Source of the DNA: Polaribacter atrinae
GTDB taxonomy: Bacteria; Bacteroidota; Bacteroidia; Flavobacteriales; Flavobacteriaceae
Reading direction: 5' to 3'
Length of the DNA stretch: 64,000 nucleotides
NCBI RefSeq assembly: GCF_038023995.1
Contig: NZ_CP150660.1
Coordinates: 494,501 to 558,500, forward strand
Below, in pieces: positions 53,189 through 61,213 of the stretch (position 1 is the first letter of the stretch; each line of letters opens with the position of its first letter). The position numbers were made by a program, and so were the translations under genes. Below the pieces are notes generated by a model, which had not been told where the DNA came from, ran no database searches, and saw only the letters and a program-made list of their open reading frames with translations.

Positions 53189-54022
53189 ATGGATTTATTA
53201 AAAACTATTTTAGAATTCGAACTTTTTAGTGTCGGAACATATAGCTTAAAGGTTAGCACCTTGTTTATGGTGCTCCTTATTTTTATCATAACAAAAGTTG
53301 TGTTATGGTTGCTTAAAAAATCTTTATTTAGAATTAAAGGAGCAGATGAATTTAGCGAAGGAAACATCTATTCCTTATTCCAAATTATAAAATATGTAGT
53401 TTGGATTATTGCTTTTGGTTTTATTTTAGAAGCTTTCGGAATTAAAGTAACCATATTAATTGCGGGTTCTGCAGCCTTATTGGTTGGTGTTGGTCTTGGT
53501 TTACAGCAAACATTTAATGACGTAATTTCTGGTATTATTTTGCTTTCTGAAAGATCTATTAGGGTTTCTGATGTTTTAGAAATAGACGGCGATATTGTAA
53601 AAATACAAGAGATTGGTTTGCGTACTTCTAAAGGATTAAATACAGATGATATTTCTATCATCATCCCTAATTCTTTAATAACCACTAATAAAGTAATTAA
53701 TTGGAGTCATCAAACACATTTAAATCGTTTTAGAGTTAATATTGGTGTTTCGTACGAAAGTGATGTAGAATTTGTAATTAAAATTTTAGAAGAAAGCGCC
53801 AAAGAACATCCAGATGTAGATAGTCAAAAAAACATAGAAGCGAGATTGGTAAGCTTTGGAGATTCTTCTTTAAATTTTCAAGTATTATTTTATAGCAGTA
53901 CTATTTTTGGTTCTGATAGAATGAAGAGTGATATCCGCAGGGTAATAAGGCGTAAGTTTATAGAAAATGATATTTCCATCCCTTTTCCACAAATGGATAT
54001 TCACATGAAACCAAGCAAATAA
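53189..54022 (+). CDS. MscS-family small mechanosensitive channel
   Basis: A 277-residue channel close to E. coli MscS (286 residues). Three transmembrane helices (about 18-38, 60-82, 90-120) are followed by the pore-lining stretch LIAGSAALLVGVGLGLQQTF. The beta domain (SERSIRVSDVLEIDGDIVKIQEIG, two parts) and the C-terminal domain come next, ending IPFPQMDIHMKP. It opens on membrane tension to release solutes. It may be transcribed with the HipA_2 module upstream, which would be an unusual combination. Confidence 0.93.
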   Translation: MDLLKTILEFELFSVGTYSLKVSTLFMVLLIFIITKVVLWLLKKSLFRIKGADEFSEGNIYSLFQIIKYVVWIIAFGFILEAFGIKVTILIAGSAALLVGVGLGLQQTFNDVISGIILLSERSIRVSDVLEIDGDIVKIQEIGLRTSKGLNTDDISIIIPNSLITTNKVINWSHQTHLNRFRVNIGVSYESDVEFVIKILEESAKEHPDVDSQKNIEARLVSFGDSSLNFQVLFYSSTIFGSDRMKSDIRRVIRRKFIENDISIPFPQMDIHMKPSK

Positions 54023-54105
54023 CATTACTTAAAAAAACACACAATTAACATTAAACTTTTAACGAAGATTAAAGTCTATATAATGGATTTTAAAACACAA
54101 CAATC

Positions 54106-54621
54106 ATGGCAAAAAGAAAAACACCAGTATCACTTCAAGTTAGAATTATTCACAGATATTTAGGATATTTTTTATCTGGAATTATGTTTGTGTAAGCTTT
54201 AAGCGGAATTATAATGGTGTACAGAAATACCGACTTCTTAAAAACAGAAGTTATTACTGAAGAAAAATTGGCTCCAAATTTAAAGGAACGTCAATTAAAG
54301 CCCATCTTTAAAAAAGGTGCAGAAGTAGTTAAAAGAGAAGGTGATGTTATTTATCTTAAAAATGGAACTTATAATAAAGAAACAGGTGTCGCTATTATAA
54401 AAAGAAAACAACTTCCTTTTATTCTTGATAAAATGGAACACTTACACAAAGCAAATACCAACAGTCCGCTGTATTTTTTAAACATCTTTTTTGGAGCATC
54501 CTTATTGTTTTTTGTGTTTTCTGCTTTTTGGATGTATACACCAAAAATGCCTGTTTTTAAAAAAGGAATGTATTTTACAGCTGGCGGAATTGTGCTAACA
54601 CTTATTCTGTTGTTTATATAG
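54106..54621 (+). pseudogene. PepSY-associated membrane protein gene with nonsense codon in TM1
   Basis: From ATG 54106 the frame reads MAKRKTPVSLQVRIIHRYLG, YFLSGIMFV, then TAA at 54193-54195, then ALSGIIMVYRNTDFLKTE and 135 more codons in the same frame. The first helix continues smoothly across the stop (V-stop-A-L-S-G), and relatives have an aromatic residue at this place, so one base change of TAT or TAC to TAA is likely. A second helix pair lies near the C-terminus (FFGASLLFFVFSAFWMY). ATG 54214 could give a truncated protein lacking helix 1. Confidence 0.78.
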
Positions 54622-54716
54622 CACTCAATAAACGTTAAGCAACTTAACTTTTTAATTCGGTTTTACTATTGTTTTTAAGCAGTAGTAAAATCGAATTTTT
54701 AATTTATAAAAGCATT

Positions 54717-55055
54717 TGGTTCTCGACTGCGCTCGAACTGATAATTGGGGTTTGTTTCGAGTGTCATTACGAATAAGGAACGAATGAAGTAATCTTTTTT
54801 TAGATAAAGAGATTGCTTCGTTCCTCGCAATGACAAACCTACCGTCATTACGAGGACGATAGGACGAAGTAATCTGTTTATTCTGAGTTACAAATTAACA
54901 GATTGCTTCGTAACCTCGCAATGACAATCTGGTTATTTTTCGTTATAATTAAAACACACAGTTTTGTCATTTAGACCTTTGGGAGAAATCACATAAAGTG
55001 ATGCTATTGTTGTGTTTGTTGTTATGCGGTTTCTCCTATCGTCGAAATGACAATT
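54717..55055. repeat. Palindromic repeat array 1 (families C, A, A, B)
   Basis: No gene in 54622-55106. Members: family C (TCTCGACTGCGCTCGA, about 54721-54736), family A at 54763-54835 and 54844-54926 (GTCATTACGAGG ... CGAAGTAATCTGTTT ... GAGATTGCTTCGT ... CGCAATGACA), and family B at 54962-55055 (GTCATTT-GACC ... GGGAGAAATCACAT ... TTATGCGGTTTCTCC ... GTCGAAATGAC). Each copy folds into a long stem. Confidence 0.9.
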
Positions 55056-55106
55056 GGAGTTTTTTTTGTTTGGAGTTTTAAAATAAATAAAACAAAATCC
55101 TTATAA

Positions 55107-55418
55107 TTATTCTGCTATATCTTTTAATCCCCAAGCATCTAAGCTTCTAAGAATTGCTTCTAAAGATTGTCCTCTTTTTGTTAGCGTATACTCTACTTTT
55201 GGAGGAACAACAGGATATACTTTCCTAGAAATAAGTCCGTCTTTTTCTAACTCTCTTACCGTTTGTGTAAACATTTTGTTAGAAATACCCATTATGTGTT
55301 TTTGCAACACTCCAGAACGCAAACCACCTTCTAATAAATGGAATAAAATTAAAGGTTTCCACTTGGTACCTATTAAATTCATCGTGTAATTTAACGGACA
55401 TGTAATTTTTTCTATCAA
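55107..55418 (-). CDS. HxlR-family transcriptional regulator
   Basis: A 103-residue winged-helix regulator. It opens with the HxlR Cys block CPLNYTMNLIGTKWKPLILF, then LLEGGLRSGVLQKHIMGISN and MFTQTVRELEKDGLISRKVYP, followed by the wing PPKVEYTLTKRGQSL. Many members sense reactive or electrophilic species through the N-terminal Cys, here C7. It is divergent from the VOC gene at 55540, its probable target. Confidence 0.93.
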   Translation of the reverse strand: MIEKITCPLNYTMNLIGTKWKPLILFHLLEGGLRSGVLQKHIMGISNKMFTQTVRELEKDGLISRKVYPVVPPKVEYTLTKRGQSLEAILRSLDAWGLKDIAE

Positions 55419-55457
55419 ATTTTTATTTTTATAATATTGATAATCATTAATTTACTC

Positions 55458-55491
55458 GTTTAGGTAACTATACTACTTTTTGGTAAGTTAT
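55458..55491. promoter_or_regulatory. Candidate HxlR operator
   Basis: Two related half sites, TTTAGGTAACTA (55459-55470) and TTTTGGTAAGTTA (55479-55491), lie 20 nt apart in the HxlR-VOC divergent gap and overlap the VOC promoter's -33 region. Confidence 0.45.
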
Positions 55492-55521
55492 TGATATAAA
55501 GGCAAATATAAGTTAAATTTG
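55490..55521 (+). promoter_or_regulatory. Promoter of the VOC-family gene
   Basis: ATTG (-33, 55490-55493), a 20-nt spacer and TAAATTTG (-7, 55514-55521) match the Bacteroidota consensus. The ATG is 19 nt downstream. Confidence 0.65.
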
Positions 55522-55539
55522 TAGTCTAAATTATAGATT

Positions 55540-56052
55540 ATGAAAACAAATAAAGAATATCCTAAATCATTCTCACATATTGGTCTTACCGTTCCTAATA
55601 TTAATGAGGCTGTAAAATTTTATTCGGAAGTAATGGGGTGGTATATTATAATGGAACCTTCTACTGTTAAAAAAGAAACAGAAACTGCCATTGGTAAAAT
55701 GTGTATTGATGTTTTTGGTGAAGATTGGACCGAATTTGAAATTGCACATTTATCTACTTCAGATGGTATTGGTGTTGAGTTATTTTGTTTTCCGAACGGA
55801 ATTAAAGAAACGCAAGAATTTAGTCCTTTTAATACAGGTCTTTTTCATTTTTGTATTCAAGATCCAAATATTGAAGCATTGGTCGATAAAATTGTTGCTT
55901 ACGGAGGAAAACAAAGAATGCCAATTAGAGAATATTCCCCAGAAGATAAGCCTTTTAAAATGTGTTATGTAGAAGATCCTTTCGGAATTGTCTTTGAAGT
56001 GTACACGCATAGTTACGAGTTAACCTATTCTTCTGGTGCTTATGCGAAGTAA
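55540..56052 (+). CDS. VOC-family (glyoxalase/dioxygenase fold) protein
   Basis: A 170-residue metal-dependent VOC-fold protein. The first beta-alpha-beta-beta-beta module opens FSHIGLTVPNINEAVKFYSE, with a likely metal-ligand His; the second has GLFHFCIQDPNIEALVDKI (His) and the metal Glu in DPFGIVFEVYTH. It may act as glyoxalase I, a fosfomycin-type thiol transferase or a ring-cleaving dioxygenase. The divergent HxlR regulator suggests induction by a reactive compound such as an aldehyde. Confidence 0.88.
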   Translation: MKTNKEYPKSFSHIGLTVPNINEAVKFYSEVMGWYIIMEPSTVKKETETAIGKMCIDVFGEDWTEFEIAHLSTSDGIGVELFCFPNGIKETQEFSPFNTGLFHFCIQDPNIEALVDKIVAYGGKQRMPIREYSPEDKPFKMCYVEDPFGIVFEVYTHSYELTYSSGAYAK

Positions 56053-56065
56053 CATAAACTGGTTT

Positions 56066-56326
56066 GTCATTACGAATGAGGTACAAATGAAGTAATCTGT
56101 TTGTTTTGAATTACATGTTAAGAGATTGCTTCGTTCCTCGCAATGACAAACGACTGTCATTACGAGGAAGTATGACGAAGTAATCTGTTTATTATGAGTT
56201 ACAATCAAGAGATTGCTTCGTAACCTCGAAATGACAAATGGACTGTCATTACGAGGACGACAGGACGAAGTAATCTGTTTATTTTAGGTTACAAATTATG
56301 AAATTACTCTCTTCTTCGCAATGATA
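56066..56326. repeat. Palindromic repeat array 2 (three family A copies)
   Basis: Copies at 56066-56148, 56156-56236 and 56245-56326, each about 82 nt, 7-8 nt apart and in one orientation. Each has outer arms GTCATTACGA / CGCAATGACA and inner GAAGTAATCTGTTT / AGATTGCTTCG. The array ends 1 nt before the stop codon of the GIY-YIG gene. Confidence 0.92.
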
Positions 56327-56327
56327 A

Positions 56328-56624
56328 TTAAAACTGAAATAACCAACCATCAGACAAATCATTCCAATTAGGATTTTCTAAATTTACGATATCATTTTTA
56401 CGTTTTCTATTTCCTGCTTTTAATTGTTTCTCTCTTGCTATAGCAGAATTTATATCATCATATTCTTCAAAATACACTAATTTATCACAATTGTATTTTG
56501 CTGTAAAGCCTTTATACTCTTTCGTTTTATGCTGATAAATTCTTTTTAATAAATTACTAGTAACTCCAATATATAGAACAGTATTATTTTTATTGGTTAA
56601 AAAGTAAATGTGGTACTTTTTCAT
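56328..56624 (-). CDS. Stand-alone GIY-YIG nuclease-family protein
   Basis: A 98-residue single-domain GIY-YIG protein (UvrC-N/YhbQ-like). From ATG 56624: KYHIYFLTNKNNTVLYIGVT, in which the GIY and YIG strands read IYF and YIG. LLKRIYQHKTKEYKGFTAKY follows, with the catalytic Arg (in KRIYQH), and EEYDDINSAIAREKQLK, with a Glu at the metal position. The ORF is open upstream to 56657, but that part runs into the flanking repeat. It is embedded between palindrome arrays on both sides. Nuclease activity is probable; the target is unknown. Confidence 0.88.
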   Translation of the reverse strand: MKKYHIYFLTNKNNTVLYIGVTSNLLKRIYQHKTKEYKGFTAKYNCDKLVYFEEYDDINSAIAREKQLKAGNRKRKNDIVNLENPNWNDLSDGWLFQF

Positions 56625-56652
56625 AGTTTTTTCTTCTAAGATAAATGATTTT

Positions 56653-57076
56653 GTCATTACGAGGAAGTAACCTGTTTATTTTGAGAGCACATTAAGAGAT
56701 TGCTTCGTAACCTCGCAATGACAAACATGCTGTGTCATTACGAGGACGAAAGGACGAAGTAATCTGTTTGTTTTGAGTACACATTAAGAGATTTCTTCGT
56801 TCCTCGCAATGACAAATGGACTGTCATTACGAGGACAATAGGACGAAGTAATCTGTTTGTTTTGAGTTACAAATTAAGAGGTTGCTTCGTTCCTCTCAAT
56901 GACAATCAGGGTATTTTGCGTTAGAATTAAAACACACAGTTTTGTCATTTCGACCTTCGGGAGAAATCACATAAAGTTATGGTGTTTTTTGTTATGCGTT
57001 TTCTCCTATCGTCGAAATGACAATTGGAGATTGTTTTGGATAACAATTGGCTCTCGACTACGCTTGAAATGTCAAT
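56653..57076. repeat. Palindromic repeat array 3 (A, A, A, B, C)
   Basis: Family A at 56653-56723, 56734-56814 and 56823-56904; family B at 56941-57025 (TTTGTCATTTCGACC ... GTCGAAATGACAATTGG); family C near 57051-57076 (CTCTCGACTACGCTTGAAAT). The A-linker-B block 56823-57025 closely repeats 54844-55055, including the linker AATTAAAACACACAGTTTTG. The rest of the gap to 57207 has only a weak TTTTTTATTC/GAATAAAAAA hairpin at 57136-57161. Confidence 0.9.
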
Positions 57077-57207
57077 AGAAATAAATACAGCTTACCAACA
57101 AGTCTAGCCCTGATTGAATGACATGTTTGAGCTCTTTTTTATTCTTTTTCTGAATAAAAAAAGCGAGTAATGAAAGCAGGAAATAGCTTCTAAAAAAAGA
57201 ACTCCTT

Positions 57208-59067
57208 TTATTTTTCTAAAAAATTAGCTATTAAATTACTTTCTAAAGTGATTCTAGGAACCTTAAAATCGAAATATTTGTGCAACGGAATTTCAAAGCC
57301 TTTGTGATTTAAGTAATTGTTTAAAGCGGTATTTAATCCTTGGCTAAATAAGTGATGGGCTGCTCCTGTTGGATCTTCGTGATATAAATCGTTCTCGGCA
57401 AATCCTTTAAATTCTGGCCCAATAATGTTAATCTCAAACTCGTTTGGGTTTTTACCAACCGGACTGTGACTTGTACAGGCAAATTGATGCCAAAAAGCAG
57501 ACTGAATACAATTGTTGTAAAATAACTGACGTACCACTTCTAGAGAATCGATGGTTTCTTGTGCCGTTTCTGTAGGAAAACCAAACATTAAATAGGCATG
57601 CACCATAATGTTTTCGTCAGCAAAAGCTTTGGTAACGCGAGCAACCTGACCAATATCTACTCCTTTTTTCATCTTTGCCAATAACCTGTCCGAAGCTACC
57701 TCTAATCCGCCGGTTACGGCAATACAACCCGATTTTGATAATAATGCACAAAGTTCTGGTGTAAAAGTTTTTTCGAAACGAATGTTGGTCCACCACGTAA
57801 TGTACACTTTGCGCTCCATTAACTTATTTGCCAAGGCTCTTAACATTTTTGGTGGCGCTGCTTCGTCTACAAAGTGAAAACCTGTAATTCCGGTTTCTGA
57901 TATTATTTTTTCAATCTTATTTACCAAATCATCGGCAGTGGTGTTTTCGTAATTGCTAATATAATCTAGCGTAACATCACAAAAAGAGCATTGTTTCCAA
58001 TAACAACCGTGAGAAATGGTGAGTTTATTCCACTTTCCGTCAGACCACATTCTGTGCATCGGATTCATTACATCTAAAAAAGACAAATATTTTTCCGTTG
58101 GCAAACCAATATAACTTGGCGCTGGTAAGTTTTTATGATGAAAAATAGTGTTGGGCAATTTATTTGCATACACTACTTTGTTGTCTCTACAGATATAGGT
58201 TCTTTCTAGTTGGTCCTCGCCTACTTTACCTGCAATAAATTCGGTAATTCTTAACAACGGACCTTCGCCATCATCTAAGGTGATGAAATCTACAAAATCG
58301 AAAATTCTAGGATCCGACAAACGTCTTAATTCGGTATTGCAATAACCGCCACCCATTCCGATTTTAACGGTTGAATAGTTTTGTTTGATAAACTGAGCGC
58401 ATCGCAACGCAGAAAATAAATTACCAGGAAAAGGAACTGTAAAACAAACTAAATCATAATTGTCTTCTTGTAATTTTTCGTCTAACAAATACAGCATTTC
58501 ATCTTCTATCAGCGTAGTTTCAAACTGTAAACATTCGTCTAACTCATCGAAACTAGAGGCTGCTCTACCGATTTGTTCTGCATAGCGTGTAAATGAGAAA
58601 AACTCGTCTACATTTTGGTTGATAAAATCGCCCAATTCTTCTACAAACAACGTGGCAATATGTTTGGCTTTGTCTAAGATTCCTAATTTACCAAACTCGG
58701 TACTTAAATCTTTTTCTAATTTTATGCGTCGGTGTCCGTGTGGCAAATAATCTTTATGCACAATTTGATACGCTGCCGTAACTTCTTGCACACGTAAATA
58801 ATTCATTACAGAGTCTACTTTATTGATGTACTCTTCCTTTTGTTGCCAAACCAAAGGCAATTCTTTACCACCCAGCATTTCTGCTTGTTTAAAAATGGCG
58901 TCTATAAATTCTTTGGTAAACACTGCGGTAAATAACTCAATACTTAAATCCATTTGAGTTGTTTGTACCTCTTTAGAATCTAAAAATCCTTTAATGTAAG
59001 CGGTTGCAGGATACGCAGTATTTAACTGTGTAAATGGTGGTGTTATTAAAAGTGTGTTTATAGACAT
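57208..59067 (-). CDS. B12-binding-type radical SAM protein
   Basis: A 619-residue protein. The N-terminal part (about 10-310) includes a cobalamin-binding-like Rossmann region (DLVCFTVPFPGNLFSALRCA and IGMGGGYCNTELRR). The radical SAM core follows with the Fe-S motif C-Y-W-K-Q-C-S-F-C in LTISHGCYWKQCSFCDV, and GFHFVDEAAPP and AVTGGLEVASDRLLAKMKKG. The motif has CX4CX2C spacing instead of the standard CX3CX2C. ATG 59067 is chosen because the upstream ATG at 59085 overlaps the -7 promoter box. The product is unknown; such proteins modify lipids, cofactors or peptides. Confidence 0.88.
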   Translation of the reverse strand: MSINTLLITPPFTQLNTAYPATAYIKGFLDSKEVQTTQMDLSIELFTAVFTKEFIDAIFKQAEMLGGKELPLVWQQKEEYINKVDSVMNYLRVQEVTAAYQIVHKDYLPHGHRRIKLEKDLSTEFGKLGILDKAKHIATLFVEELGDFINQNVDEFFSFTRYAEQIGRAASSFDELDECLQFETTLIEDEMLYLLDEKLQEDNYDLVCFTVPFPGNLFSALRCAQFIKQNYSTVKIGMGGGYCNTELRRLSDPRIFDFVDFITLDDGEGPLLRITEFIAGKVGEDQLERTYICRDNKVVYANKLPNTIFHHKNLPAPSYIGLPTEKYLSFLDVMNPMHRMWSDGKWNKLTISHGCYWKQCSFCDVTLDYISNYENTTADDLVNKIEKIISETGITGFHFVDEAAPPKMLRALANKLMERKVYITWWTNIRFEKTFTPELCALLSKSGCIAVTGGLEVASDRLLAKMKKGVDIGQVARVTKAFADENIMVHAYLMFGFPTETAQETIDSLEVVRQLFYNNCIQSAFWHQFACTSHSPVGKNPNEFEINIIGPEFKGFAENDLYHEDPTGAAHHLFSQGLNTALNNYLNHKGFEIPLHKYFDFKVPRITLESNLIANFLEK

Positions 59068-59082
59068 AAATAAAATAAAGTG

Positions 59083-59090
59083 CAAAGATA
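59083..59090 (-). promoter_or_regulatory. -7 box of the radical SAM gene
   Basis: The minus strand reads TATCTTTG (TAnnTTTG). Transcription would start near 59076, just ahead of ATG 59067, and exclude the ATG at 59085. Confidence 0.5.
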
Positions 59091-59383
59091 CTACCTCATT
59101 TAGGAAAAGGACAGAAAACTTTTGTTGGTTTTTGTTGATGGGGATTTGGAAGGGGTTTTTGGTTTATTTAATTACTTAAAAAAGGAATAAAACGGAAACC
59201 CGTAACAATTATAGTTTAATTTTTTAGAATTTTGATTTAAGTAAATTTAACCTTAAAGAAAATAAAAAAAACTTTCAAAAAAGATACTATTATTAGTCAA
59301 AAAACTAAACTAACTAGTTCTATTTATAAAATATTAAAATGCAATATAGGAGTATTTTAATTAGCTTAATTTTACATAAAAAA

Positions 59384-60106
59384 ATGAAAGAAAAGTTATG
59401 GAACATTATAGAAGATAATACATCTAAAAAGGGTAAAATATTTGATTATTTCATTCAAATCCTAATCCTTTTATCACTTATAGCTTTTACAATTGAAACC
59501 CTTCCCAATAACTCAAAAAACACGATTAATATTCTAAAATATTTTGAATTATTCTGTATTATATTTTTTTCTATTGAATATTTCTTAAGGATTTACGTTT
59601 CAAAAAAACCTTTAAAATATATTTTTAGCTTTTATGGAATAATTGATTTTGTTGCTATTTTCCCTTTCTTTCTTAGTGGTGCATATGATTTTAGATCATT
59701 AAGAGCTTTTAGGATTTTTAGAATATTTAGAGCTTTAAAATTAATTAGATACAACAAAGCTATAGCAAGATTTCATATCGCAGCTAAAATTGTAAAAGAA
59801 GAAATAATACTATTTTTAATAGTAACTTCTATTTTCATTTTCCTAGCATCAGCAGGGATATACTTTTTCGAAAATAAAGCTCAACCGGAAATTTTTACTT
59901 CTGTCATACATAGTGGTTGGTGGGCAATTGTAACGTTAACAACTGTTGGTTATGGAGATGTATATCCGATAACAGTTGGAGGGAAAATATTTACTTTTTT
60001 CATTTTATTAATTGGTGTTGGAATTGTAACAATCCCAGCAGGTTTAGTTGCAAGTGCATTATCGAAAGCTAGAGAAGTAGAAGAAGAAAACATTAAAAAT
60101 AAATAA
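59384..60106 (+). CDS. Voltage-gated-type potassium channel (ion transporter family)
   Basis: A 240-residue six-helix channel subunit starting at ATG 59384 (MKEKLWNIIEDNTSKKGKIF); 15 further codons are open upstream but lack family character. S4 carries regularly spaced Arg residues (RSLRAFRIFRIFRALKLIRY). The pore loop is WAIVTLTTVGYGDVYP with the K+ selectivity filter TVGYGD. No cyclic-nucleotide or RCK domain is attached. It is followed after 2 nt by a TM2-domain gene, an operon of two. Confidence 0.92.
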   Translation: MKEKLWNIIEDNTSKKGKIFDYFIQILILLSLIAFTIETLPNNSKNTINILKYFELFCIIFFSIEYFLRIYVSKKPLKYIFSFYGIIDFVAIFPFFLSGAYDFRSLRAFRIFRIFRALKLIRYNKAIARFHIAAKIVKEEIILFLIVTSIFIFLASAGIYFFENKAQPEIFTSVIHSGWWAIVTLTTVGYGDVYPITVGGKIFTFFILLIGVGIVTIPAGLVASALSKAREVEEENIKNK

Positions 60107-60108
60107 AT

Positions 60109-60840
60109 ATGAACATATTAAACGACATCGTTAGTGGAGCATCTAGACAATTTGGAAGAGAGTTCGGACGTGCAGGAGCTAATGCAATATTAAAAGGAGC
60201 GAATTCATATACTATAAAAGGGAAAAGTGACTATTCTGGAAGAATTAAACCATCTGACAGTCATATAGTAAAAACTATAAAAGAGATTCAAAAAGTAAAA
60301 TTTGTATCAACCAACAAAGCAAATACGTCAAGACTAATAGAAATAACTGATTTAATACTATCAAGCATCTCTTTTAAAGGGAATGAAACTTTAAATGAAT
60401 TAACAGAACTAAATGAACTTGTTAATCAATACAATAATAAATTTAATCATGGAAGCAGTTTAATTGATGAGGATTTTAAAGATAAGAGTATTGACTATCT
60501 AAAAGAGAAACGAAAAGAATTTGCTGATTTAATGGATGCTTTTAATGAAAATACTAAAACATTTATAAACAAAAAACTTAGATTAGCTAAACAAAAAAGG
60601 AAATCAAAAAGAACAGCAACTATTCTTGCGTTCCCTATTTTAGGAGGCCTAGGTATTCATAAATTTTATTTAGGGAATATTGGTCAAGGAGTTTTATATT
60701 TTTTATTTTCATTTCTATTAATTCCTGCAATAATTTCTCTATTTGAATTTATTTCATATTTATCAATGTCAGTAGAAAGTTTTGATATTAAATTTAATCC
60801 AGAATATAGTTATTATAGTCAATTTAAAACAAGAAATTAG
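60109..60840 (+). CDS. TM2-domain protein with basic helical N-terminus
   Basis: A 243-residue protein. The N-terminal 160 residues are helical, charged and soluble, opening with SGASRQFGREFGRAGANAIL and containing a long coiled-coil-like stretch (about 90-165). A strongly basic linker (KQKRKSKRTAT) leads to a TM2 domain: AFPILGGLGIHKFYLGNIGQ, then GVLYFLFSFLL, the usual G-x-x-H-x-F-Y-L-G motif and two helices. Function is unknown. The 2-nt gap to the channel gene suggests that it may associate with the channel. Confidence 0.78.
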   Translation: MNILNDIVSGASRQFGREFGRAGANAILKGANSYTIKGKSDYSGRIKPSDSHIVKTIKEIQKVKFVSTNKANTSRLIEITDLILSSISFKGNETLNELTELNELVNQYNNKFNHGSSLIDEDFKDKSIDYLKEKRKEFADLMDAFNENTKTFINKKLRLAKQKRKSKRTATILAFPILGGLGIHKFYLGNIGQGVLYFLFSFLLIPAIISLFEFISYLSMSVESFDIKFNPEYSYYSQFKTRN

Positions 60841-61213
60841 ACGTAAACCTAGCCAATATAAATATCAAAAAATACGCTTTCTTATAACATTTAATAAAAT
60901 ACTTAAATAAAGACTACCAAATTTAGTTTTCAATGAGTTACTTGCAAATCAAACCAATTAAAATTGGTGAAAAAATATTAATAACATTAATTATAAAATA
61001 ATCAAAGAATAAAAAAAGATAAAGTCTATTAAGAGCATCATCACTTAATACAAAAGCTCCTTTATTTGAAATCAATATTAATTAAAATGACTATTTATAC
61101 TTGTCCTTTTTTTCATTCAAAAAATATAACTTTGTCGTCTACGGTTATGGTAGATTAACTCGCTGAATAAACGAATTAATCTACCCAATTAGAAAATAAA
61201 AAATCCCCACACC
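60841..61213. other. Intergenic region with inverted repeat upstream of the DTW gene
   Basis: No gene. A 14-bp inverted repeat pairs GGTAGATTAACTCG (61149-61162) with CGAATTAATCTACC (61172-61185) with one mismatch, 29 nt before the TTG start of the next gene. It could be an operator or an mRNA hairpin. Confidence 0.5.

Noticed and set aside
56066..56904. Regular array that could suggest a CRISPR locus
   Set aside because: The units are about 82-nt imperfect palindromes lying nearly end to end, with no uniform unique spacers and no cas genes.
59068..59085. Upstream ATG of the radical SAM gene
   Set aside because: It overlaps the TATCTTTG promoter box, so it would not be in the mRNA.
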